A stretch of DNA of 64,000 nucleotides from Hydractinia symbiolongicarpus (Eukaryota; Cnidaria; Hydrozoa; Anthoathecata; Hydractiniidae). The stretch lies in contig NC_079880.1 in NCBI RefSeq assembly GCF_029227915.1, forward strand, positions 33,785,501 through 33,849,500, written 5' to 3'. Positions 53,201 to 64,000 of the stretch are shown piece by piece. The first letter of the stretch is position 1. Each line of letters opens with the position of its first letter. The notes below the pieces were generated by a model, which was not told where the DNA came from, searched no databases, and saw only the letters and a program-made list of their open reading frames with translations. Made by a program: the position numbers and the translations under genes.

Positions 53201-55975
53201 AGGACCTTTCAAAAGCATACATCATACATTAATGTCCATCGAAACCCCCATAATTCAACATTTTTAGCGTCAACAAATAACTGCTGCCCAATTTTCGCAC
53301 TTTTAGAATACTGTGGCAGTTTCTATATCATGCAGCAAAATTTAGCTGAGGTAATTTTTAAACTCAACAAAACACAAAAAAAATGTTTAAGCTACCTCTT
53401 ACGCTTCGGCAGCTAATTTTAGGGGGGGGGGGTAATATTTTTAGAAAAGATTATAAACGGGGGGTGTTAATAAATAAGACGAGGTGGATTTTTGTAGAAA
53501 TCCCTAAAATGAGGGGGGAGGGGTTAGATTTGTTTTTCTTACGCTAATTTCGAACAATTTTCTCAAGTGGCAAATATTCAAAATGGTTTGAATATGATAC
53601 CCTTGCATTGCAATAATAATCAAAAGAACAAACAGTTTCTTTGTGTTTGTTTGTGATCATACTTATGGATGTTAATGTTGAAAGATAATATCAGCACTGT
53701 GTTAACACTGTTGTATAGACGTTGTTCTATTTTATTTCACCTGCAGAAAGTGATATTTTTCTTTCAAAATCCTTAAACGGGAGGGGTTGCTAATAAACAG
53801 GGGGTGGGTTGGTATTTTGACAAAAACTGCTAACTGGGAGGGGTGTTAATAAATAGAAATTCAATGATGTAGTTGTAGCACAAAAAAATGTTGATTTATT
53901 TGTCGCTAAGGGTTTGTTTGTGCATTGCCATAGAAGCCAGCCAAACTATACTATGGCTTTTTTTATGCACGTGTAATCGCACAAAGTCCTAGGGTCTTCT
54001 CATTTGCAATTTTATCACAGCAAATAATTACTTTACAGTATTATATTTAAAAATTATGTGTTTTTTACATTGTCAAATGCTGAATACTGTCTCGAATTAA
54101 GCCCTTAACCCTAATCAAGCTTTAAACGGGACTGATTCTGCCCCCCTTCCCCAACCAACCATTTTGATATATGTGGCATGTTAAACGTTCAATAAATTTC
54201 ACAAGGTGAATCTCAAGCGAAGAGGAAAGTCGCAGATAGCCAAGATGGCGGTTGTGCGAAAAAAAAAATACTGGAGTTATATTAAGGTTTACCAAAAAGT
54301 GAATATATCATTTAGAATTTCTCATGCAAATCTTTCAGGTGAGTCCAACTTGTAAAAGTACCTCGAATCCCTTTAAAGCTTGCAAGGTACACAGAAAAGA
54401 AGAGAATTTAGAAAGAATGTTAGAGAACGAGGGACTTATTTCTACATTTTTTAGAAATATTTTATAGAGCTGTGTATCGAAGTTTTCCCAAATGTGTTTT
54501 TGACAGTTGTATCATCACACTTAACTCTTGTTCAACTTGTTTCCATTTCACTTTTTTAGTGAATATTTCATATATTCATACTATACTTTAAAAAATGTTT
54601 TTTGATGCAAAATCTTAGAAGAACTCGCAATTTTTTTAGGTTTGGTGTTCTATATTAACTATATTTAGGGTGCTCGAGCATTGATTCTATCTCCCACTCG
54701 TGAACTTGCCATACAAACAATGAAATTCACAAAAGATGTAAGTAACCCACTTTTATGAAATGTTATTTCCACTTGGTGGCCAACACCCTTGCTTTGTTTT
54801 CATATCAATTTCCGTACCACAAAGTACGCCTGTGAAAATGCAGAATAACATGAAAATGAAAACGAGATTAGTTATGAGCAAATTTGGGAATGCTGGTCGT
54901 TTACATGCAAGTTTGAAGAATGAATGAACATATAGTCGACTTTTTAAGATTTTAACTGGTAGTTTCACAAAATCGTTGTTACAACAGTTGTAAAGAGGGT
55001 AGTGGTAGTGGTGGTGTGACAAAAAGGGTTAAAATATTGTAGATTTTCAGTATCCTTTGGTGTATGTTGCCAGCCAAGCAAACCTAACCTACCCACGTAT
55101 ACAGGTTACTTTTTTACTTTCACTTCTTTTTCTTCATAAACATGAGCAACAAGAAACTTGCCATCACTACTGTAATTATTGCAGCTGTCTCAAAAAATAG
55201 TTAAGAAAAAGAAGAAGAAGGTATTGGGTTAAGCGGTCTTTATGGGACTTGATCTCCGAATTGCGTTTAAAAGAGGAGAATGAGTATGAAGATTAAATGA
55301 TGTATATGCTATATAAATTTTGATAGTGTAAAAGCGGCTTAATGCAAATAATGCAAGTAAACAAACCATTTATGCACTACTTCCCTACAAACTATAAGTT
55401 TGCTCATAACTAATCTCGGTTTTATGTTCAGCTTGCTTGACTAGCCATAACTTTTGTTGGGAATGGAATTAAGTGCTGAAATTTTGTAACTTTTCCGATC
55501 TTTTACTGGAGCTTGTGATGAAAAAAATTTTCTGGAAAATATTGCAGTTTTTGGATAGGGGTAAATTTTGTAAATTTTTAAAGAACTGACATTAATTTAA
55601 GAGTGGTCACTAGGTGGTTACCAAAGGCTTACTAGGGACATATGGGTTCTAGTAATAAATTACTGACTAGATTCTACAACTGTACCAAGTTTCATCACTT
55701 AACAAAGTCGTTTGGGATATATGGCCCGAGGCAATTAAGTGGTAACACTTTAAAACAAAACAGGTGAAGAATTAACAAAATATTTCCGCTTAAGGGGTTT
55801 TACCCCTTTAAGCGGAAAAAGTGGACGGTTAATAGAGAAAAATGTGTTTACTTAATTTTACTGTTAATAATAGTAAAATTTGTTGCATCATGATTATTCT
55901 GTTCCGGTATGGTGTGTTTTTGTAGCTTGGAAAATACACGGATCTAAAGTTTACTCTGATACTTGGCGGTGACAG
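50219..55975 (+). CDS. DDX54: DDX54/Dbp10 DEAD-box RNA helicase, 5' part, 7 exons
   Basis: Exons 50219-50407, 50702-50801, 50906-50976, 51068-51119, 52226-52290, 54669-54737, 55926-55975; all phases agree. The basic N-terminus (K-K-rich, D-F-E-I-T-V-E-N) is followed by [10 protein letters not shown], the Q motif ([12 protein letters not shown]), [13 protein letters not shown] (motif I), [10 protein letters not shown] (Ia) and T-L-I-L-G-G-D (GG). This matches DDX54/Dbp10, a nucleolar ATPase of 60S assembly; human DDX54 also acts as a nuclear-receptor corepressor. The start is the first ATG after the acceptor at 50208. Motif II (DEAD) and the rest were not found up to 64000, so the last intron exceeds 8 kb. 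Confidence 0.93.
51150..51385 (-). repeat. dispersed repeat family B, copy 2
   Basis: Reverse complement of the 18370-18615 blocks: gactcgaatccagtgcgtta, gaagaccgccaccgtgacg, ggtaaaccaacatatcacgc, tccgtatgtgtgattt. Intron of DDX54 (51120-52225). Confidence 0.75.
53110..53400 (+). repeat. dispersed repeat family D, copy 2
   Basis: Plus-strand counterpart of 28930-29140; lies inside the 2.05 kb TTAA element. Since copy 1 also follows a related TTAA terminus at 26736, family D may simply be the interior of that element. Confidence 0.7.
53413..53860 (+). repeat. G-rich stretch with poly-G runs
   Basis: Runs of G (ten at about 53423-53432; six at 53459-53464, 53515 and others) occur with recurring aaacggg-ggtgttaataaa motifs (53456, 53775, 53834). 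In otherwise AT-rich DNA these look like TIR pieces of a pogo/Tigger-type MITE (taaacgggg...). Four or more G-tracts in a row could form a G-quadruplex. Confidence 0.45.
55430..55740 (+). repeat. dispersed repeat family C, copy 2
   Basis: taacttttccgatctttta, ggagcttgtgatgaaaaa, cactaggtggttaccaaagg and gggacatatgggttctag match 26030-26360 in order. DDX54 intron 54738-55925. Confidence 0.6.
55783..55818. repeat. 16 bp hairpin near DDX54 exon 7
   Basis: tttccgcttaaggggt and acccctttaagcggaaa pair with one bulged T and a 3 nt loop. It lies about 110 bp before the exon acceptor at 55925. Confidence 0.8.
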
Positions 55976-56597
55976 GTATTCATGTTATTTGTTTGTTTAG
56001 TGTTACAACTGTTGTAGTTATGTGACATTCCTTTTATAAAGTAGGCGCTTTTGAAGGTTATAAAGGATTTTTTTAAGGGAATTTGTTGTTGGAAAATTTA
56101 GAAACACAATAAATGGTTTAAAAGTTATGCTTTTTTATATGCTATATTATGGTAAAAAGTAGTAAAAATTATAAAAAATAAGTGCATTCATTACAGTCAA
56201 TTTTTGTCACCAAAATATTTTTTTTGTTGAAGTAATTTTAAAACCTTTCTTCATACTGCCTACGTATTTTGGGGGGAAAAAATAGGGATGGCAAAAAAGA
56301 TTTTTAGAATAGGAATTTTCGGATTAATTGCGTGTCTGACGCCTTCATTCTGCCATTATGGCTTTTTCCTTATTAGGTAAAACATTAAAAAATTGATGCC
56401 ATAAACTAACATATCATATAGGTGGTAATGCTAACTCTGAAAAGTAAACATACTTTTGTATAGTAGATAGAAAAAAAGTAATACCTTAGTGAAAATTAGC
56501 CTTGCATTGTGTTTGTATGTAACTAGTCGATAAGTCGTGTGGACAAATCCACTCATTTGAATTTTGATAACATAAGCAATGAAGTCCACACAAATTT

Positions 56598-57290
56598 TTA
56601 TTCAGAAATTTGTTTATCCGTTGCGAAAAATTTGAAATTTGGCTTGAAATTTAGTGCTTCTGCAGTATCATTATTTGTTAACAGTTCCCTTAGCTGCTCT
56701 GGATAAGGAAACAAATTATCAAGTGCAACTTTGGTATTATGGCAAAATTTGAAATACTTTTCATTTCCAAACTTTACGGCTTGACAATACTCACAATTTT
56801 TGTCCATAACACCGAAATAATAAACGTTAGACAATACATGTTGACGTGCAACATTATAATATGGGGCATTTCTGAAAAGCGCAAACAGCAATATCTTGTT
56901 GTGCATTTGCTTGTCTGCTATTTGCAACCTGCTCAAAATTTTGCCTTTGTCGTGCAACATCTCACAGCATCGCCTAAACTTCTACTGACAGCCTGATCAT
57001 TCTGCATGACGTGCGATAGTATGTCTTTCAGCATCGCATACACATCTATTGGTAGTCTGCTTATTACATTCAGCACTACGACTTGCTGCTTTCCTAACAG
57101 TGTCACTCTGCTGCCTATTGTTAACTTGATCAACAGTTTCAGAACGATGCAAAGACGCGACACATTGTGCATGTCTATGCCTAGCTAAAGACATCAAAAA
57201 TTGATGTACGTGGTATAACATTTAACTGTGACAGTTCAATATATTGAGGAATATCTGGTCTCGGGCTTATAACGAGACCTACCAACCTTT
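56598..57290 (-). pseudogene. Helitron-like Rep/helicase protein, N-terminal fragment
   Basis: From about 57200 downward a basic stretch (T-V-R-K-A-A-S-R-S-A-E, N-K-Q-T-T-N-R-C) resembles the repeated Arg/Ala-rich N-terminus of Helitron proteins. After a stop, the frame at 56960 gives C-E-Y-C-Q-A-V-K-F, F-K-F-C-H-N-T-K-V-A-L, P-Y-P-E-Q-L-R-E-L-L-T. This C-x2-C...C-C/H...L-P..L..LL layout is the conserved region before the Helitron_like_N domain. Rep HUH and helicase are missing. Fragment only. Confidence 0.6.
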
Positions 57291-57768
57291 GATTTTTTTA
57301 TTAAGCGTTCCAACACAAACATGTCTCCATTATTAAAAAATCTAAAACCAGGTACAGGGTTGTTACTGTTAAGTCACTTAAACTTTCATTACAACACTAT
57401 AAACTTCCCCATAGCCAGCTATTAGCTTAGTAGTGCACATTTGGAAAACTTATTCAAAATTAAGTCTCCTTTTTTTTCTTCTCAGACCTTTAATATATAC
57501 ATGATGAATTGTGCCTAGCTAGGCTTCACAAAAAGTTCATAGGAAGCATGGAGGCTGAATGCAAAAAAATTGTTATCCTAAAAGCTTCACAAAGATAAAC
57601 TTAAATTTCTTTGTTGTAGCTAGGTTGTCATCTTATTCTCGACAAAAAAAATCTCTGTTGTTGGTCTGTTGTCTTTTATTCTTGACAAAAAAGATAAAAA
57701 TATTCTAGATATACTGCTTGGTCGTATGTAGAAAGAAAGTAGGTTATATACAATTACTGACAACTGTT

Positions 57769-59124
<1,356 letters not shown>

Positions 59125-59135
59125 TTTTATTCTAC

Positions 59136-59375
59136 GAGGGTGCCGATAAGCCGCATACGCCGTAAAAAGTGCGGGCGTTTTCCGGCTAGTTCGGCGTTTT
59201 GTAAGAAATTCGGTATTCGCCCGAAAAAACCCGCATAGGCCCGAACAATGCCCGAAAAACAAAAGGAAACAGACACTGATATGATTCATAAAAACTATAA
59301 AAATTAAAATAAACTTACTATGTGGTAGCGAAGTTCTTAAAAGAACTGTTTTTGATGGTTCTTATCGGCACCCTC
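59136..59375. mobile_element. 240 bp MITE with 15 bp TIRs and 11 bp target duplication
   Basis: gagggtgccgataag (59136-59150) is exactly inverted at 59361-59375. ttttattctac is duplicated at 59125-59135 and 59377-59387; one extra T sits at the right border. The interior is CG-richer (gccgg, cccgcataggcccg). Long duplications of 9-11 bp are typical of Mutator-like elements, so a MULE-type MITE is the best guess. Confidence 0.85.
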
Positions 59376-59937
59376 TTTTTATTCTACAGACCAAGTAATT
59401 ATATACCCTTCTTTGCCTCTGATTTTTTTAACATGAACTCAGGTATATATATATATATATATATACTTTAAATTTAATCAGAAATTAAATGCTTATATAT
59501 TATTCATGCTTAGTAAGTGAGTGCGAGTGAGTGCAAACCATCCCGTAAGATTCACATTCAAATGAGGCTATTATATAGCTATTAGATTCAAATGTACGAC
59601 TTTCTAATCTTGTGCAAAGTGATAAACATGTCACAACTATACATTCAAAACGAAAAGTAAATTTATTTTTTTCTTAATTGGGTGTAAAATTATTTCTGTT
59701 AAGTGAAATAAGTACTTTTATATGCCAGTATATTTACAAATGTACATGCTTCGAATATGAAAACTTGCTACCCATGTTGTTGTTTTCCAATTATCTCATG
59801 CTTTATGTTGAGCATTGACACCTTTGTGCTGTGGGGTGATGGTAGCAGTTTTAAAAATGGGTGGAATTTTGCTTGTTTCAAGGCACATTTTCCAGATTGT
59901 TGTGTGTGAAGTTGTAATTGTTGACTCGCATTTGGGA

Positions 59938-62900
59938 TGAAAATTTCAACATATTAGTTTTAAGTATTTAAGGATATGTAAAGGAAATCTCTATATATGT
60001 GTCCACCTTGATTTTTAATATTTATATTTTTGATATGTCCACTTTAGGATGATATTTTCAATACATAAGTTTTAAGTATTCAAGAGCATATAAACGAAAT
60101 ATTTATGCATATATATGTTCACTTTGAGTTTTACAATGATAATTTCGACATAACAGTTCTAAAATTTTTAGGGATATGTAAGAGAAATGTCTGCGTGTCC
60201 ACTGACTCAACTTTTACAATGTGTGCACTTTATGATGTTTATCATTACTTATGTTACTTATGTTAACTTTTGAAGTTGTGGACGACGGACGTCAGTCACT
60301 TTTTTCTTTGTTGTTTTGTTTGCTCCATTCGTAGACTAAGTTTAGGTCTGCTTGCACATTTTCAATGTCACTTTCAGAGCTAACCTTCATTGTAAGTCTT
60401 GTATCATCTGCAAAGCTTGAGAGAGATGCGTCCTTTACAGAAAGATCAGGAAGATGAGCGGTCCAAGCGCACTTCCTTGTGGTACGCCAGAGATGACTTT
60501 TGTGGTGTGTGAGTGGTGACCGTTTACTGAGACGTACCCTTATTTTGACTTTCCCAAATTGAACTAGTTGAATGCTTTTATTTATGTATTTTATTGAAGA
60601 CATTTTTAATAAAAAAAAGATTTATTTTGTTACTTTTAGGATAAAACTTTATTAGGATGTATATTTGACTAAAAGAAAGAAACTTGATTGTATTTTTTTG
60701 AAACTGTGGTGATTTGGTAACTGTAAGTGGTCTAAAAAATTGCATCTTGACACGTGGAGGACGGGGATTTTCTTAAAACTTTCCTAAGATTTTAAGGTTG
60801 TTGAGGCTCATTTTCTTATCAAAAAAGACATGTAATATCAAAAGAGATGCCTATGTATATGGTCATTTTAAGTTTTACGAGTTATGACTTTGACATATCT
60901 ACTTTAATATATAGTTTTGGCATATAAATTTAACTTTCTTTAAGAATATCTAAAAAGAAATATGAATGTCCACTTTGAGTTTTAAAATTTATGTTTTTGA
61001 TATGTCCATGTTAGGATGATAATTGGGACATATTAGTTCAAGAATATGTATAAAGGAAACGTTTATGTATATGTCCACTTTGAGTTTTAAAACTTATGTT
61101 TTTGATATGTCCACTTTAGGATGAAAATGTCGACATATTAGTTTTAACTATTTCAAATATGTAAAAAGAAAATGTATATGTCCACCTTAAGTTTTAAAAT
61201 TTATGTTTTTGATATGTCCACTTTAGCATGATAATTTCGAGATAAAATTATTTTAAATATTCAAGAATATGTAAAGGAATTTCTATGTATGTGTCCACTT
61301 TAAGTTTAAAAATTTATGTATTTGGTATGTCCACTTTAGGATGATAATTTTGAGATAAAATTATTTTAAATATTCAAGAATATGTAAAGGAAATGTCTAT
61401 GTATATGTCCACTTTAAGTTTTAAAATTTATTTTTTTGACATGTCCACTTTAGGATGATAATTTCGACATATTAGTTTCAACTATTCAAAAATATTTAAA
61501 AAGGAAATGTCTATGTATATGTCCACTTTGAGTTTTAAAATTTATGTTTTTGATATGTCCACTTTGGATGATAATTTCGACATATTAGTTTTAACTATTC
61601 AAAAATATGTAAAAAGGAAATGTTTATGTATATGTCCACTTTGAGTTTTAAAATTTATTTTTTTGACATGTCCACTTTAGGATGATAATTTCGACTAGTT
61701 TTAACTATTCGAAAATATTTAAAAAAGAAATGTGTATGTATATGTCCACTTTGAGTTTTAAAATTTATGTTTTCGATATGTCCACTTTAGCATGATAATT
61801 TTGAGATAAAATTATTTTAACTATTCAAAAATATGTAAAAAGGAAATGTCTATGTATATGTCCACTTTGAGTTTTAAAATTTATGTTTTTGATATGTCCA
61901 CTTTAGGATGATAATTTCGACATATTAGTTTTAACTATTCAAAAATATGTAAAAAGGAAATGTTTATGTATATGTCCACTTTGAGTTTTAAAATTTATGT
62001 TTTTGATATGTCCACTTTGGATGATAATTTCGACATATTAGTTTTAACTATTCAAAAATATGTAAAAAGGAAATGTTTATGTATATGTCCACTTTGAGTT
62101 TTAAAATTTATTTTTTTGACATGTCCACTTTAGGATGATAATTTCGACTAGTTTTAACTATTCGAAAATATTTAAAAAAGAAATGTCTATGTATATGTCC
62201 ACTTTGAGTTTTAAAATTTATGTTTTTGATATGTCCACTTTGGATGATAATTTCGACATATTAGTTTCAACTATTCAAAAATATGTAAAAAGGAAATGTC
62301 TATGTATATGTCCACTTTGAGTTTTAAAATTTATGTTTTTGATATGTCCACTTTAGGATGATAATTTCGACATATTAGTTTCAACTATTCAAAAATATGT
62401 AAAAAGGAAATGTCTATGTATATTTCCACTTTGAGTTTTAAAATTTATGTTTTTGACATGTCCACTTTAGGATGATAATTTCGACATATTAGTTTCAACT
62501 ATTCAAAAATATGTAAAAAGGAAATGTCTATGTATATGTCCACTTTGTGTTTTAAAATTTATGTTTTTGATATGTCCACTTTAGGATGATAATTTCGACA
62601 TATTAGTTTTAACTATTCAAAAATATGTAAAAAGGAAATGTTTATGTATATGTCCACTTTGAGTTTTAAAATTTATGTTTTTGATATGTCCACTTTGGAT
62701 GATAATTTCGACATATTAGTTTTAACTATTCAAAAATATGTAAAAAGGAAATGTCTATGTATATGTCCACTTTGAGTTTTAAAATTTATGTTTTTGATAT
62801 GTCCACTTTGGATGATAATTTCGACATATTAGTTTTAACTATTCAAAAATATGTAAAAAGGAAATGTTTATGTATATGTCCACTTTGAGTTTTAAAATTT

Positions 62901-64000
62901 ATGTTTTTGATATGTCCACTTTAGGATGACAATTTCGACATATTAGTTTCAACTATTCAAAAATATGTAAAAAGGAAATGTTTATGTATATGTCCACTTT
63001 GAGTTTTAAAATTTATGTTTTTGATATGTCCACTTTAGGATGATAATTTCGACATATTAGTTTTAACTATTCAAAAATATGTAAAAAGGAAATGTCTATG
63101 TATATGTCCACTTTGAGTTTTAAAATTTATGTTTTCGATATGTCCACTTTAGCATGATAATTTCGAGATAAAATTATTTTAAATATTCAAGAATATGTAA
63201 AGAAAAATTTCGACTAGTTTTAACTATTCAAAAATATTTAAAAAAGAAATGTGTATGTATATTTCCACTTTGAGTTTTAAAATTTATGTTTTTGATATGT
63301 CCACTTTAGGATGATAATTTCGACATATTAGTTTTAACTATTCAAAAATATGTAAAAAGGAAATGTTTATGTATATGTCCACTTTGAGTTTTAAAATTTA
63401 TGTTTTTGACATGTCCACTTTAGGATGATAATTTCGACATATTAGTTTTAACTATTTAAAATATGTAAAAAGAAAATGTATATGTCCACTTTAAGTTTTA
63501 AAATTTATGTTTTCGATATGTCCACTTTAGCATGATAATTTCGAGATAAAATTATTTTTAATATTCAAGAATATGTAAAGAAAAATTTCGACTAGTTTTA
63601 ACTATTCAAAAATATTTAAAAAAGAAATGTGTATGTATATTTCCACTTTGAGTTTTAAAATTTATGTTTTTGTTATGTCCACTTTAGGATGATAATTTCG
63701 ACATATTAGTTTCAACTATTCAAAAATATTTAAAAAGGAAATGTCTATGTATATGTCCACTTTGAGTTTTAAAATTTATGTTTTTGTTATGTCCACTTTA
63801 GGATGATAATTTCGACATATTAGTTTTAACTATTCAAAAATATGTAAAAAGGAAATGTTTATGTATATGTCCACTTTGAGTTTTAAAATTTATGTTTTTG
63901 ATATGTCCACTGTAGGATGATAATTTTGACATATTAGTTTTAACTATTCAAAAATATGTAAAAAGGAAATGTTTATGTATATCTCCACTTTGAGTTTTAA
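59938..64000 (+). repeat. ~114 bp satellite-like tandem array, running off the window
   Basis: Each unit has two tgtccacttt boxes, one followed by gagttttaaaatttatg and one by aggatgataatttcga, then catattagttttaactattc and aaaatatgtaaaaaggaaatg. Anchor spacing measured at 61521, 61634, 61744, 61860 and 61974 gives 110-116 bp. About 27 units lie between 60850 and 64000. A variant unit (gagataaaattattttaa) recurs around 61240, 61360, 61800, 63165 and 63545. Units at 59938-60200 are more diverged and are separated from the main array by a LINE remnant. The array is in the DDX54 intron. Confidence 0.95.
60290..60600 (-). pseudogene. LINE reverse transcriptase fragment
   Basis: Minus strand: G-Y-V-S-V-N-G, then V-I-S-G-V-P-Q-G-S-A-L-G-P-L-I-F in one frame, then after a frameshift S-F-A-D-D-T-R-L-T (catalytic box), ending near 60290. 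About 90 residues of RT blocks 4-5 only. It splits the diverged left edge of the satellite from the main array. Confidence 0.82.

Larger units (their letters stand above)
52320..54372. mobile_element. 2.05 kb TTAA-flanked element with long TIRs
   Basis: TTAA at 52316-52319 and 54373-54376. Left terminus AGGGATCCCAAGGTACTTTT and inverted right terminus AGGGATTCGAGGTACTTTTA continue as recognisable inverted repeats for about 150 bp. Same ends as 26736. It contains family D copy 2, a (TA)n run at 52919-52941 and a G-rich stretch. No transposase. 5'-AGGG with TTAA fits Kolobok-type ends (inference). It starts only 30 bp after the DDX54 exon ending at 52290. Confidence 0.82.

Noticed and set aside
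60850-64000. CRISPR-like array
   Set aside because: Units are contiguous ~114 bp repeats without unique spacers, in animal intron DNA; it is a satellite.

Overview
The window is AT-rich nuclear DNA from an animal. Genes are split into many 50-200 bp exons with GT/AG introns, and most intron sequence is transposable elements (TEs). The TE mix (Penelope-like, Copia, several non-LTR types, piggyBac, pogo/Tigger, Helitron, TTAA-flanked THAP/Kolobok-type elements) and the intron-rich genes suggest a cnidarian, perhaps a hydrozoan. That placement is inference; no single marker proves it.

Two host genes lie head to tail on the + strand. The first is the 3' part of TBL3/UTP13, a WD40 subunit of the UTP-B part of the small-subunit processome. 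I resolve 22 exons from 631 to 49799 (653 codons, phases all consistent); the first exons lie upstream of the window. The second is the 5' part of DDX54/Dbp10, a DEAD-box helicase of 60S maturation. Seven exons run from 50219 to 55975, ending before the DEAD motif; the rest must lie beyond 64000. Only about 420 bp separates the TBL3 stop from the DDX54 start. Both products act in nucleolar ribosome assembly.

The 18.9 kb TBL3 intron 3018-21961 holds a piggyBac pseudogene with two younger insertions (a MITE and a LINE tail), a ~128 bp tandem repeat, a broken pogo/Tigger transposase abutting a minus-strand Copia fragment, a 3.9 kb terminal-inverted-repeat element inserted into an older copy of its own family, an internally deleted LINE with a 2A-like motif, and a THAP fragment. 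Later TBL3 introns carry a TTAA-flanked element, a second copy of the 3.9 kb family, a LINE with a zinc finger inside its ORF, a 912 bp TIR element, a tRNA-like SINE head, a Copia element with identical 109 bp LTRs and perfect CTGCA target duplication, a Penelope-like RT, and a tRNA-like sequence framed by inverted repeats.

The DDX54 introns hold a 2.05 kb TTAA-flanked element. The last intron (from 55976 to the window end) holds a Helitron fragment, a long AT microsatellite, a 240 bp MITE with 11 bp target duplication, and a ~4 kb array of ~114 bp repeats running off the right edge. No canonical tRNA, rRNA or CRISPR was seen. The most interesting signals are the close TBL3-DDX54 pair with a possible trans-splice acceptor, a ~95 bp module conserved at three sites, the tRNA-like TIR element, the 2A-like LINE, and the almost intact Copia copy with one in-frame stop.
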